A DNA stretch of 47,461 bases from Hyphomicrobiales bacterium (GTDB lineage Bacteria > Pseudomonadota > Alphaproteobacteria > Rhizobiales > JAJFHB01). Under the pieces are notes generated by a model, which made no database searches, was not told the DNA's origin, and saw nothing but the letters and a program-made list of their open reading frames with translations. Below, in pieces: positions 1 through 9,149 of this stretch. The position numbers were made by a program, and so were the translations under genes. Positions within the stretch are counted from its first letter, which is position 1; the number at the start of each line of letters is the position of its first letter. Location: positions 1 through 47,461 of the forward strand of contig JAJFHE010000057.1 of NCBI GenBank assembly GCA_021775755.1. Reading direction: 5' to 3'.

Positions 1-2
1 CC

Positions 3-53
3 GGCACCGAAGATGCACTCCGCTTCCAGTTCGGCGCGTGGTTCTTCTTCTAG
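3..53 (+). CDS. C-terminal end of an outer-membrane beta-barrel protein (partial)
   Basis: Only the last 16 codons lie in the window, in the frame whose first complete codon is at base 3; the gene begins upstream. The tail reads FQFGAWFFF followed by TAG. Alternating aromatic residues and a terminal Phe are the classic C-terminal strand signal recognised by the BAM complex in outer-membrane barrel proteins. A hairpin terminator follows about 30 bases later. The family (porin or other barrel) cannot be decided from this fragment. Confidence 0.6.
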   Translation, partial: GTEDALRFQFGAWFFF

Positions 54-81
54 GATCCACTCCGCACTTACGAACTTAAGG

Positions 82-112
82 AAACGGGAGAGGCTCACGC
101 CTCTCCCGTTTT
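82..112 (+). terminator. Rho-independent terminator after the outer-membrane protein gene
   Basis: A perfect 12-bp stem (82-93 with 100-111) encloses a 6-base loop and runs into a short T tract. It lies just after the stop codon of the partial barrel gene, so it separates that gene from the sulfotransferase block. Confidence 0.7.
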
Positions 113-245
113 CGATTCGGGGGACAGGGTCGTGCTGTCCATCGCCGCTTCGGAAAAACTTGATTTTTCCCATCATTTCGTAATCTATGGCTCGCCCCAG
201 ATCATCGAAACGTGCGATGAAATCTCTTTGCCCAGGTAGTTGAAC

Positions 246-2096
246 GTGGCCGCGAGTTATACAAACAATCTGGAACAGGCTCGTAGACTTGCCGACCAGG
301 GTAAGCTCAGGCCCGCGCGTTCAGCCTATAAAAAGGCTCTGGCGGAGCAGCCGAACAACACAGACATTCTGATCGAGTGTGCCGTTGTCGAAGCCCAGAC
401 CGGCGCGCTGAAGTCAGCTCGACGCATGTTCGACAAGGCGCTCAAAATCAACCCTCACGATCCGACGATCCATTTCAATCTTGGCGAAGTCGCGCGGGAG
501 GCTGGAGCAGGCGAAACCGCGCTGAAGCACTACCGAAAAGCCTATGACCTGTCGCCCGGCGATGCAGACATTCTCTACGGCTACGGCGACGCACTGCGCG
601 AGGACGGGCAGAACGAAGACGCCATGCGGCTTCTTCTGGAAGCCTCGCATCTGGCGCCGACCGACACCGAAATTCACAATGCCCTTGGAATTGCCCAGGA
701 AGCATGCGGTGAACAGGCCAAAGCAGCGGCAAGCTACCGCAATGCCGTCAACAGAGCCCCTGACTACCGGGACGCGTGGAGCAATCTTGGTCAGGTACTC
801 TATCAACTGGAGTTCTTTGAGGAGGCAGCGGACGCCTTTGAAAATGCACAGAACCTTAACGCGGAACCGCTGGCGGGGAACCTCATTCCCTGGGCAAAAA
901 CGCTCATGCAGTTGTTGCGTTACGATGAAGTTCTGGAGAAAGCCCGGCTAGCCATCGAGACCAATTCAGACATTGCTCCTGGATACTTTACCCGAGGCAT
1001 GGCACATCAACAGCTCGGCGACTTCGATGCTGCGGAAATCGCTTTTCGAGAAGCTATCTCAGCCAACCGAAACCTCGGCGAGGCTTACGAGAAACTCGCC
1101 CTGATGCGTCGCCTCGAACCGGAAACCCAACCGATTTTGAAATCCATACTCGACAATGACGACGTAGACCCCTCGTCCCGGGCCGCTGCCGGATTTGCCC
1201 TCTACCGTCTGCATGATCGCGACGGCGACAGGAACGAGGCCTTTGCAGCGCTTGCCCGGGCAAATGCCTTCAAGGCTGAAACAAACGTTTTCGACCGTGC
1301 CCAGCACGACGAAATGTGTGATCAGATCATCTCGGTGTTCACTCGCGACTTCTTTGAACAGCGCCGCGGCCAGGGTCACGATACGACGGTTCCGATCTTT
1401 GTGCTCGGCATGCCGCGCTCTGGCACCACCTTGACCGAGCAGATCCTCGCAACCTATCCCAACGTCAATCCCTGCGGCGAACGCCAGGATTTCCAGGAAC
1501 TTGCGCAAAGATTGGAAAACTACCCTTCCGCCCTGCCAAGCTATCCGGAAGACTGGGCAAAGGCGCAAGGCGAACGCATTTTGAACCTGATGCTGCAGGG
1601 CAACCCGGGCGCGCGGTATGCGACCAACAAATCGCCCGGCAACTACGCCTTTATCGGCCTCATCGCCTGGCTGTTTCCAAATGCCAAGATCATTTACTGC
1701 AAACGAGACCCTCGTGACATCGGGTTGTCGAGTTTTGAGCAGAACTTCCGCTCCGGCCTTTCTTACTCATATGATCTTGTCGCCTTCGCACACGCCTATC
1801 GTGCGCACGAGCGCCTCATGGAGCACTGGTACGAGTTCTCGCCGATTCCCATATATACCGTTGCCTATAAGGAACTGGTGAGCGATCCGGAGACTGCGGC
1901 ACGGGGAATGATCGAGTATTGCGGCCTTGAGTGGCACGCACGCTCTCTACAGACCGAGGACGTCGAGCGGCCGATCGGGACGGCAAGTGTGTGGCAGGTA
2001 CGCCAACCCATCAACAAGGGATCGCTCGACAAGTGGAAACGCTACGAGGCTCATCTCAAACCGATGATTGATGCACTGAACTCCAGCCAGCCGTAA
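246..2096 (+). CDS. TPR-repeat sulfotransferase, first of a tandem pair
   Basis: The N-terminal half (about residues 10-300) is a run of tetratricopeptide repeats, for example around PHDPTIHFNLGEVAREAG. The C-terminal half is a PAPS-dependent sulfotransferase of the Sulfotransfer_3 type. The 5'-phosphosulfate loop is GMPRSGTT (residues 388-395), and a 3'-phosphate-binding stretch YCKRDPRDIGLSSF lies near residue 485. No signal peptide or membrane segment is seen, so it should act in the cytosol, transferring sulfate from PAPS to a substrate presented by the TPR part (inference). I chose GTG at 246 because AGG at 234-236 sits 9 bases upstream; an in-frame TTG at 240 is an alternative. The next gene is a paralogue 46 bases downstream. 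The substrate (protein tyrosine, glycan or lipid) is unknown. Confidence 0.85.
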   Translation: MAASYTNNLEQARRLADQGKLRPARSAYKKALAEQPNNTDILIECAVVEAQTGALKSARRMFDKALKINPHDPTIHFNLGEVAREAGAGETALKHYRKAYDLSPGDADILYGYGDALREDGQNEDAMRLLLEASHLAPTDTEIHNALGIAQEACGEQAKAAASYRNAVNRAPDYRDAWSNLGQVLYQLEFFEEAADAFENAQNLNAEPLAGNLIPWAKTLMQLLRYDEVLEKARLAIETNSDIAPGYFTRGMAHQQLGDFDAAEIAFREAISANRNLGEAYEKLALMRRLEPETQPILKSILDNDDVDPSSRAAAGFALYRLHDRDGDRNEAFAALARANAFKAETNVFDRAQHDEMCDQIISVFTRDFFEQRRGQGHDTTVPIFVLGMPRSGTTLTEQILATYPNVNPCGERQDFQELAQRLENYPSALPSYPEDWAKAQGERILNLMLQGNPGARYATNKSPGNYAFIGLIAWLFPNAKIIYCKRDPRDIGLSSFEQNFRSGLSYSYDLVAFAHAYRAHERLMEHWYEFSPIPIYTVAYKELVSDPETAARGMIEYCGLEWHARSLQTEDVERPIGTASVWQVRQPINKGSLDKWKRYEAHLKPMIDALNSSQP

Positions 2097-2142
2097 CACT
2101 TCGGCTGCGCACGTACTGTGGCGCGCAAAACGGAGAGAAAAC

Positions 2143-3984
2143 GTGAGTGAAGCGCAAACGGCGTCTTTGCAGAAAGCGCGCGCACTCGCGGAGCAAGAGC
2201 GCTTTGTGCAAGCGCGCGCGCTTTACACCGACATCCTCGCGCATGACCCACAGAATATTGACGGCAATATTGAACTGGGGGTTCTGGAAGCACGGTGTGG
2301 AGATTTTCAAGCCGCCGAACAACACTTGGCCTATGCGCTGCGCCTCGCTCCGGATGACCCGGTCGTTCATCTCAATCTCGCGGAGTTGCAGCGGGAAGCC
2401 GGAGATCTTGAAAGCGCTGCGGGATACTACAAAACGTGCTTGACGCACTCACCGGATGATGCCGATGCGCTCTATGGCCTTGGCGATGCATTGCGCCTAC
2501 TGGGCAGGTGCGAGGAGGCGCTCGGCCCCCTTGAACACGCCGCCCGCCTGGTGCCCGATGACCCGGAAATCCTGAATGCGCTTGGCATCGTTTACGACAC
2601 GCAAGGCCGTACGAAACGAGCCATTGCGACCTACAAGCAGGCTATTGCCCTCGACACGTCAAACGCAGAGTCCTGGATAAACTATGGAGTGCTCCTGTCA
2701 CGTGAAGGCCTGTATGAGCAATCGTGCAGAATATTCGAAACTGCCAGCGGCCACGTCGCCTTGGATGGCCAGACGCTCGTCAACTGGGCGCGGGACGCAA
2801 TGCATCTGGGACATGATCGCGTTGCGATGGATCTCGCCGAAAAGGCGGCAAAGACCGGTGCCGCACGCGCAGAAGTCGAACTGTGCAAAGGGTCGGTGCA
2901 TGAGCATTTCGGGCGATTCGATGCCGCAAGGCTGTGTTATGAAGCAGTGGTCGCCGCCGCCCCCGGCTCGGGCCACGGTTACAGGCATCTCTCCCGGATA
3001 AACCTGTTGTCACCGGCGACCACAAACCGGCTTGATGGCATTCTTTCCGATCCTTCGGGCACGCCGGCATCGCGCGCAGCCGCGGGATTTGCGCTTTATG
3101 CTTTGCTTGATAAGGCGGCCGACTATGACCGCGCCTTCACCGCCCTATCAGAGGCGAACGCCCTTGAACGCATGCATGCACCGTTTGACCGTGAGCGCCA
3201 CGCGGCAGCGCTCAATGATGTTGCCGGGTTTTTCTCCCGCGAACGGTTCTCTGCCATGGCCGGCTGGGGTGATCCCGATGCCACACCGATTTTCATCGTT
3301 GGCCTGCCACGATCCGGCACCACGCTGACGGAACAAATACTGGCATTCTTCGACACTGTGTCCGTGGGCGGTGAGCGAACGGATATTCAACGGCTTGCGC
3401 TCACCCTCAAGCAATACCCGCAAGACCTTGGAGCGCTCCGCCGGCAGTGGTTTGCAGGACACGGCAAGCGCATATTCGAAGAGATGCTCGGCCCGGGTTC
3501 GGGAAGCTCCATGGCAACCGACAAGTTGCCCGGCAACTACGTTCACTGCGGGTTGATCGCCCTGCTGTTCCCGCACGCACGGATTGTGCATTGCCGGCGC
3601 GACCCACGGGATCTGGGTCTGTCGCTATATGCGCAGGATTTCAGAGCGCGCATGAACTTTGCCGCCTCGCTTGAGGACATCGCCTTTGTTTACCGCGAGT
3701 ATGAGCGGTTGATGCGCCATTGGGAGGACACGCTCCCGGTACAAATTCATACGGTTCACTATGAAAATCTGGTGCAGGATACGGTGCCCACCGCACGATC
3801 TTTGGTTGAGTATTGCGGGCTGGAATGGAATGATGCATGTATAGCGACGCACGAGGTTGACCGGCCCATCCATACGGCAAGTGTTTGGCAGGTCAGGCAA
3901 CCCATCAATGCCGGCTCGGTTGGTAAGTGGCAGCGGTACGAACGGCATTTGGCACCGTTTACAAGGGCGCTGGAACGGGAATGA
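2143..3984 (+). CDS. TPR-repeat sulfotransferase, second of a tandem pair
   Basis: This has the same architecture as the preceding gene: TPR repeats (about residues 8-300) followed by a sulfotransferase domain with the PAPS loop GLPRSGTT at residues 387-394 and the 3'-phosphate motif HCRRDPRDLGLSL. The two proteins align along their whole length, including the closing stretch TASVWQVRQPIN, but they are clearly diverged, so the duplication is old. The start is GTG, with GGAGAG at 2132-2137. The stop codon overlaps the start of the lipoprotein protease gene (ATGA), so the two are probably translated together. The acceptor substrate is unknown; keeping two copies suggests different acceptors or a heterodimer (inference). 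Confidence 0.85.
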   Translation: MSEAQTASLQKARALAEQERFVQARALYTDILAHDPQNIDGNIELGVLEARCGDFQAAEQHLAYALRLAPDDPVVHLNLAELQREAGDLESAAGYYKTCLTHSPDDADALYGLGDALRLLGRCEEALGPLEHAARLVPDDPEILNALGIVYDTQGRTKRAIATYKQAIALDTSNAESWINYGVLLSREGLYEQSCRIFETASGHVALDGQTLVNWARDAMHLGHDRVAMDLAEKAAKTGAARAEVELCKGSVHEHFGRFDAARLCYEAVVAAAPGSGHGYRHLSRINLLSPATTNRLDGILSDPSGTPASRAAAGFALYALLDKAADYDRAFTALSEANALERMHAPFDRERHAAALNDVAGFFSRERFSAMAGWGDPDATPIFIVGLPRSGTTLTEQILAFFDTVSVGGERTDIQRLALTLKQYPQDLGALRRQWFAGHGKRIFEEMLGPGSGSSMATDKLPGNYVHCGLIALLFPHARIVHCRRDPRDLGLSLYAQDFRARMNFAASLEDIAFVYREYERLMRHWEDTLPVQIHTVHYENLVQDTVPTARSLVEYCGLEWNDACIATHEVDRPIHTASVWQVRQPINAGSVGKWQRYERHLAPFTRALERE

Positions 3985-4817
3985 AGCGGTATCTGAATTT
4001 AGGCGCCATGTTGCTGCTCGCGGCCTGTGTGAGCGGGCAGAGCGAGCCGCGCTCGATCGATGTATCGAGCAGCGTCGTGGAGCCCTCATCGGCCATAATG
4101 CAGAATATTGAACCGCTGCTCGTGCGCACCAGTCCCTCCTATGTGACGCTGGTGGTGCATGACGGCTCAACCCAGGAAATTTCGCGGGCGGAAAACCTGC
4201 TTGCGGACGCGGTGACCTCCGGCAGCGGATTTTTTATCGATGACCGCGGACACATTCTAACAGCCGGACATGTCGCGGTTGAACGCGGGTGGCGCGTCGA
4301 GGCGCGTGGTGGAGATGGTCGATCCTACCGAGGCGAAGTCGTGGATGTTCTGCCGTCAAACGATCTCGCGCTGATCAGGCTCGAGCGTGCATCGGACAAC
4401 CCGAACGTAACTCCGGCGGCAGATCCGTGCATGAGCGTCGGGGAACCTGTTTTCTCCCTAGGCAAACCGCGCGAACAAGGTGATACCGCAAGGGTCGGCG
4501 AAGTGGCGTCGATGAGCTTCGGCAGGCCGGTCACCTATCAGGGATATGGCTATCCCGACGCGGTCGTCCTGCGCCTACAAACGCGCAAGGGAGAATCCGG
4601 CGGTCCGGTGTTCAATCGGCGCGGTGAACTTACCGGCATGCTGGTAAGCACGCTGTCCGATGCATCCGGCACGCCGCTGAACCTTGCACACGCGGTGCCT
4701 ACCCCCAATCTTGCGCGTTTCGTCTGCAACGCGATCGACTGTTCAGCCTCGTGGCGGTCTCTCACTGGCCGCGATACGGCCAGTTGTCCGGCGAACCGAC
4801 AGTCCCAGAGCGGCTGA
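3981..4817 (+). CDS. Trypsin-like serine protease, predicted lipoprotein
   Basis: This 278-aa S1-fold protease has a lipoprotein signal: a hydrophobic stretch ending LLLAAC, with the lipid-accepting Cys at residue 16. The catalytic triad is visible: His97 in TAGHV, Asp128 in SNDLALIRL, and Ser206 in KGESGGPVF. It resembles the protease domain of the HtrA/trypsin_2 group but has no PDZ domain. The ATG at 3981 was chosen over an in-frame upstream start because it gives the lipobox and overlaps the preceding stop codon as ATGA. It should sit at the periplasmic face of a membrane and cleave an exported protein. The coupling to the sulfotransferase genes suggests a shared exported target, but this is inference. 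Confidence 0.85.
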   Translation: MKRYLNLGAMLLLAACVSGQSEPRSIDVSSSVVEPSSAIMQNIEPLLVRTSPSYVTLVVHDGSTQEISRAENLLADAVTSGSGFFIDDRGHILTAGHVAVERGWRVEARGGDGRSYRGEVVDVLPSNDLALIRLERASDNPNVTPAADPCMSVGEPVFSLGKPREQGDTARVGEVASMSFGRPVTYQGYGYPDAVVLRLQTRKGESGGPVFNRRGELTGMLVSTLSDASGTPLNLAHAVPTPNLARFVCNAIDCSASWRSLTGRDTASCPANRQSQSG

Positions 4818-4856
4818 ACGGCACGGGAGCCCCCATCCGCCAACGCTGAGGCCCCC

Positions 4857-5828
4857 TTACGGCAGCAACACGGACGATCCGGTGGTGCGCCTCGCTTCGA
4901 GATCCTCATGCGCCTTGCGGACATCGGCCAGCGCATAGCGCTGGTTTACCGGGATTGAGACTTTGCCGGATCCCACAATCTGCATCAGATCATCCGCCGT
5001 TTCATGAAGATCGGCGTCGCTCGCCGTATAGGTCATAAGCGTCGGACGGGTGACATAGAGCGATCCTTTTGCGGTCAATATGCCAAGGTCGAACGCAGTG
5101 ACGGGACCGGACGCATTGCCGAAACTGACAAGTAGGCCGCGCGGTTTTAAACTATCGAGAGACGCCTCGAACGTTGCCTGGCCGACGCCGTCATAGACGA
5201 CCGGAACGCCCTCCCCGCCGGTAATATCTCGCACACGCGCGGCAACGTCCTCATCGTTGTAGAAGATCGTGTGATCGCAGCCGTGCGCCTTTGCAAGCTC
5301 AGCCTTTTCAGGCGACCCGACAGTTCCTATTACAGTCGCGCCAAGCGCCTTGGCCCATTGGCATGCGATAAGCCCAACGCCACCGGCGGCGGCATGGAAA
5401 AGGATCGTTTCTCCCGGCTGCACCGAATAGGTGGCACGCAGAAGATAGCGAACCGTTAGGCCTTTCAGCATCATCGCCGCAGCCGTTTCGTCGTCGATAC
5501 TGTCGGGCACGCGCACCAACCGATTTGCCGGTGCGTTACAGGCTTCCGCATAGGCTCCCATCGGTCCGGTGCCATAGGCCACCCGGTCGCCTTCGGACAG
5601 CGACGTCACACCCTCACCCAGCGCTTCGACCACACCGGCGGCTTCCAGACCGATCCCCGATGGCAGGGGCAGCGGGTAAAGTCCGCTGCGGTGATAGGTG
5701 TCGATGTAGTTGAGACCGACCGCCGTATGCCGTATCCGCACTTCGCCGGCGCCCGGCGCGGCGAGATCGACATCCTTAAGTTCCAAGACCTCAGGCCCGC
5801 CAGTGACTTCAAACCGCACTGCCTTCAT
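4857..5828 (-). CDS. NADPH:quinone oxidoreductase, zeta-crystallin type
   Basis: This 323-aa member of the medium-chain dehydrogenase/reductase family starts MKAVRFEVTGGPEVLEL, which is typical of QorA-type quinone reductases. The nucleotide-binding motif is AAAGGVGLIACQWAKALGA. The family takes electrons from NADPH to quinones, and the structural-zinc Cys cluster of alcohol dehydrogenases is absent. The start at 5828 has GGGAG about 9 bases upstream; the longer upstream open frame looks like untranslated DNA. It converges with the protease gene and diverges from the oxygenase gene at 6068. Confidence 0.88.
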   Translation of the reverse strand: MKAVRFEVTGGPEVLELKDVDLAAPGAGEVRIRHTAVGLNYIDTYHRSGLYPLPLPSGIGLEAAGVVEALGEGVTSLSEGDRVAYGTGPMGAYAEACNAPANRLVRVPDSIDDETAAAMMLKGLTVRYLLRATYSVQPGETILFHAAAGGVGLIACQWAKALGATVIGTVGSPEKAELAKAHGCDHTIFYNDEDVAARVRDITGGEGVPVVYDGVGQATFEASLDSLKPRGLLVSFGNASGPVTAFDLGILTAKGSLYVTRPTLMTYTASDADLHETADDLMQIVGSGKVSIPVNQRYALADVRKAHEDLEARRTTGSSVLLP

Positions 5829-6067
5829 CCGTTCGGCTCCCTTCAAAAAGATCCAGATTAAACCCGCGCGTACCCGTTGGGCACACCGGCATTTCGTCAT
5901 CGCATAACAGGTCCAACCGGTGCGGGCCAGAGTGATTTCAGCAGGCGGCATGCAGCGCAGCGATGGGCGTTGTCGGCAAACAGCTTGCCGTTTAGACTGT
6001 TTGATTGTGTTTCCGTGCCGGCTTCGCGCACTCAAAGCGTGGCCGCGCTGTTCCGGAGGAATGCAGA

Positions 6068-6907
6068 ATGCCCGAAGCCGCTATCAGAAATTCCGCCAAC
6101 ACCTGGCGCGAGCGCCGCGAGTTCGACCTCACGGCGGAAAATCTGCAATTGCTTTTCGACAATGAAATTCCCGCGATCCGTATCAAGAACTTCGCCAGCC
6201 CCGACGAATGCCGGAGCTTCGTGACGGCGCTGCGCGATATCGGGATGCAGCACGTCTATCACTTCAAGAATGCCGACGGTGAAGCCTTGTCGGACATCAC
6301 GACCGGATATATCGGCCTCACCCATTACAACTACCGGCACAAACCCAACGAAGACTATCTGGCCGAGGTTCCCACGGCAAATGCCTATCGCGACAGGGTT
6401 TTTTCACGGTCCTTCGATGCGGTGCAAAGAATGATCGACCACATACAGGCCGCAAACCCAGCGCCTGTCGGCGTGGCGTCGGAGGCGGACGGCTCGGGCG
6501 AGCTTTATGCCGGCATTATTCGGGACGCCACCACCGGCGGAGCGTTGCATGCAGATTTTGCGCCGTTTACAGCACGAGCGCTGTGTGTCGGGCGCATCAA
6601 TGCTCAGGTCGGATGGAACGCATGGCTCGAACATCCCGAACGCGGCGGCGGGACTACGGTCCATCACGCTCCGTGGTCGCCGGAGTTCGGGTCTTCTGAA
6701 ATCCCGGAACAGTATCCGCTGGACGCCGAGTTGGTGGATGGGCACGAGAGCTACACCTACCACCCCACTCCAGGCGATGCGATTTTGTTCAACACGCGCA
6801 ATCCGCACGAAATCGAAGGTGCCCCGCCCGGCGAAACACATTCACGCCTGCAGGTCGGGTCGTTTATCGGCCGCCTGCCGGAAGGCGATCTCCTGTTCTG
6901 GTCGTAG
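6068..6907 (+). CDS. Fe(II)/2-oxoglutarate-dependent oxygenase family protein
   Basis: This 279-aa protein carries the iron-binding triad of the 2-oxoglutarate oxygenase fold: His161 and Asp163 in GALHADFAPFT, and His247 in TRNPHEIEG. Arg260 in HSRLQVGSF is in the right place to bind 2-oxoglutarate. The substrate is not evident; the spacing resembles small-molecule or peptidyl hydroxylases. The start at 6068 has a strong GGAGG at 6056-6060. It diverges from the quinone oxidoreductase across 239 bp and ends 7 bp from the convergent transporter gene. No signal peptide, so probably cytosolic. Confidence 0.75.
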   Translation: MPEAAIRNSANTWRERREFDLTAENLQLLFDNEIPAIRIKNFASPDECRSFVTALRDIGMQHVYHFKNADGEALSDITTGYIGLTHYNYRHKPNEDYLAEVPTANAYRDRVFSRSFDAVQRMIDHIQAANPAPVGVASEADGSGELYAGIIRDATTGGALHADFAPFTARALCVGRINAQVGWNAWLEHPERGGGTTVHHAPWSPEFGSSEIPEQYPLDAELVDGHESYTYHPTPGDAILFNTRNPHEIEGAPPGETHSRLQVGSFIGRLPEGDLLFWS

Positions 6908-6914
6908 GGTGGTT

Positions 6915-7853
6915 TTACAGCGGTGCCGCGGGAGGTCTGGCGCGGCCGGCGGCAACATATTCACGGTGGGCAATGTATGTTGTCGCCCCGACAATGATCG
7001 CGCCGCCCAGGATGACCCAGAAATCGATCGCTTCGCCAAACATCATCGTGCCGAGCATAACCGCCCAGACGAGTTGCAGGAATGTCGCCGGTTGGGTCAC
7101 GGTTATGGGCGCTGCTTCGATGGCCCGCGTCATGGTGTAATGGCCCAGCGTCGCAAAAACGGCTGCCATAAAGAGCCAGAACAGTTCCGAAAGATCCGGC
7201 GGCTGCCAGACATACAAAGCGCCGGGTAACAAGACGATCGTGCACAACGCCGACAGCATGGCAACTATCATCGTGGGATGTTCGCCACCTGTCAGGTGTT
7301 TTGCCAGAAGAAAAGAGGCGGCGAACAGCGGCGCGGCACACAGCTGCGCAAGAGCGCCGATGCTGACCTCCTGAAAGCCTGGCCGCAGGATCACCAGGGC
7401 GCCGACGAAACCCGCCAAAACGGCTCCTGCCCGGCGTGCGCGCATGCGCTCACCCAGAAGCAACACAGCGCCCAGAGACACAAACACCGGTGCGAGATAA
7501 CCAATGGCGGTGACCTCCGCAATGGGAATGCGCGCCATCGCAAAGAACCACAACAGCACGGCACCACCGTGCACAAGCCCGCGCAGAACGTAAAGCCCCA
7601 CAGTACGTCTTTGCGGCAAAACATGCCGGTACCAGTAGAACGCCGGAGCGATGAGCAGCAACCCGAACGCATAGCGGATGAAGGCCGATTGAACCGCCGG
7701 CAGATCGGTTCCCAGATGGCGCACAATTCCCGTTACGGCAACGAACAATAGCCCGCACAGCAGCATCCAGAGGATGCCTCGAACGGCGCCGCGATCGGCC
7801 AAAGTGTCCGCATGCGCCATGAAGGAGACCTGATCCGGGAAATCGGTGATCAA
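6915..7853 (-). CDS. EamA/DMT-family transporter
   Basis: This 312-aa very hydrophobic protein shows about ten membrane segments in two homologous halves, the pattern of the drug/metabolite transporter superfamily (EamA). The second half contains TLGHYTMTRAIEAAP, a motif common in RhaT/YdcZ-like members. It probably exports a metabolite across the inner membrane; the substrate cannot be read from sequence. The start is uncertain: an ATG at 7853 gives the full ORF, and an internal ATG at 7820 is possible. Neither has a clear ribosome-binding site. It lies 60 bp downstream of the glycosyltransferase gene on the same strand and may be co-transcribed with it. Confidence 0.85.
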   Translation of the reverse strand: MITDFPDQVSFMAHADTLADRGAVRGILWMLLCGLLFVAVTGIVRHLGTDLPAVQSAFIRYAFGLLLIAPAFYWYRHVLPQRRTVGLYVLRGLVHGGAVLLWFFAMARIPIAEVTAIGYLAPVFVSLGAVLLLGERMRARRAGAVLAGFVGALVILRPGFQEVSIGALAQLCAAPLFAASFLLAKHLTGGEHPTMIVAMLSALCTIVLLPGALYVWQPPDLSELFWLFMAAVFATLGHYTMTRAIEAAPITVTQPATFLQLVWAVMLGTMMFGEAIDFWVILGGAIIVGATTYIAHREYVAAGRARPPAAPL

Positions 7854-7913
7854 TGCAGCAGCTAAGCGCGAACGGCACAGCGTTGCAAGCGCCGTTGACG
7901 GTGCGAGTTGGCA

Positions 7914-9119
7914 TCAGTCAGGCAGGATCCGTCGTGCGGCGTTCCAGATAACGCGACGTTCGGGCTCGGGAGCGGCTTCAGGTTTTGCCGTCTCGGTCAC
8001 CACGGTGAAAGCAGAGTTTCCATGTTCGTCACGCATTTCGGAATCAGTAGTTGCGTCTGGATCCAGCGCTTCTTTCTCCGCTTCAACGGCAGCTTCCCAA
8101 TCTTCGACGCGCTTTTCCAGGCGGCGCGCCGTGGCCTCGTCGAAACGCTCGCCCAGCTTGCGGCGCGCCGCGTCGGACAAGTAGGTATAGAATAAACGGT
8201 CACTCTCAATCGTGAATGCTGGGGCTACGGAATCGAAGTTCTCCCAGGTCCTGCCGCCGAAATGAATGATTCCCGGCATATCGTTCGTCTCCCGGTCATA
8301 GAACCGTCCCGCGCGGCGCTCTTCGATGCGCTTCAGACCGCCGCTGCACGTGTGCACGATCACCCCGTGACGAAACGTTGCAAAGATTTCGGGATGCTCA
8401 TATCGGAGCAAACGGCAAATATCCTGATCATGCCACTTGTATTGCGAAATAAGTTCCGCGGGGAGTTCAAGGAATTTCTTTTTCACCTCGGCAAACAGAT
8501 GGTTGATGCGCTCGGGCGCCGCCACAAGAAAGCCTATGTTTATTTCTCTGTCGCCGCTGCGATAATCAAGATCGCCCAGCAGTCGCCGGTAGTGGAAATC
8601 TTTGGTCCACAGACCCGAGCCCGATACGATCGGGTTGTCTTCCTTGGCGTAATTAATTTTTCCATTGCCAGCGCAGGAAAAGACCGCGTTCACGTCCTTC
8701 TGAAAGTACATGTCGCTGTCGCATATCGCGACGGAATCGTAATTCGCCCCATGGCTGTCGAACCAGTCACAAAAGATGAGCTTGCTCATTCGTTTGTTTC
8801 GATACCGCTCGAAGGCTTCTTCCCAGGTGCCACCGGGAACGAGTTCGGTTTTGGCAATCTCTTTCCAGTTCAGCGCCTCCCATGCCCACAACATTCCATC
8901 GATGTGGTATCGCACGCCACGCGCATCCAAATAGGCCCGCGCCGCGTCATCGAGGCCGGTGGATAACACCCAGACGTCTCCGCTGAAGTTTCCCGCGTTG
9001 TCGTCGAAGAGAGTTGACAGCATCAGGTCGGCCTGAGCGACCTGATGCGTGTTAGCCGTAAACAGCAGTGCGGTTCGCAGCCGTTGCCGATTTGAGGGTT
9101 TTTCTTTTGCTTCGCTCAC
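7914..9119 (-). CDS. GT-A fold glycosyltransferase (GT8-like)
   Basis: This 401-aa protein begins TALLFTANTHQVAQADLM, followed by a metal-binding DxD motif (Asp134-Ser-Asp136 in ICDSDMYFQKDV). Later come WHDQDICRLL and a late HFGG motif. This order fits a retaining GT-A glycosyltransferase related to family 8, but I cannot assign a CAZy family with certainty. About the last 60 residues are charged and low-complexity. The start is GTG at 9119 with AAAGGGTG upstream. It lies 30 bp after glf on the same strand, so it probably uses UDP-galactofuranose or completes the same surface glycan (inference). No signal peptide: a cytosolic or membrane-associated enzyme. Confidence 0.7.
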   Translation of the reverse strand: MSEAKEKPSNRQRLRTALLFTANTHQVAQADLMLSTLFDDNAGNFSGDVWVLSTGLDDAARAYLDARGVRYHIDGMLWAWEALNWKEIAKTELVPGGTWEEAFERYRNKRMSKLIFCDWFDSHGANYDSVAICDSDMYFQKDVNAVFSCAGNGKINYAKEDNPIVSGSGLWTKDFHYRRLLGDLDYRSGDREINIGFLVAAPERINHLFAEVKKKFLELPAELISQYKWHDQDICRLLRYEHPEIFATFRHGVIVHTCSGGLKRIEERRAGRFYDRETNDMPGIIHFGGRTWENFDSVAPAFTIESDRLFYTYLSDAARRKLGERFDEATARRLEKRVEDWEAAVEAEKEALDPDATTDSEMRDEHGNSAFTVVTETAKPEAAPEPERRVIWNAARRILPD

Positions 9120-9149
9120 TTTTTGCGCACCCTTTTCTCGCCCTCCTGA

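Noticed and set aside
160-186. TTGATT and TAATCT as a promoter for the first sulfotransferase gene
   Set aside because: The spacer is only 15 bp and the downstream leader is otherwise featureless.
2084-2107. Hairpin CAGCC/GGCTG between the two sulfotransferase genes as a terminator
   Set aside because: There is no T run, the stem is short, and the gap is only 46 bp; read-through is more likely.
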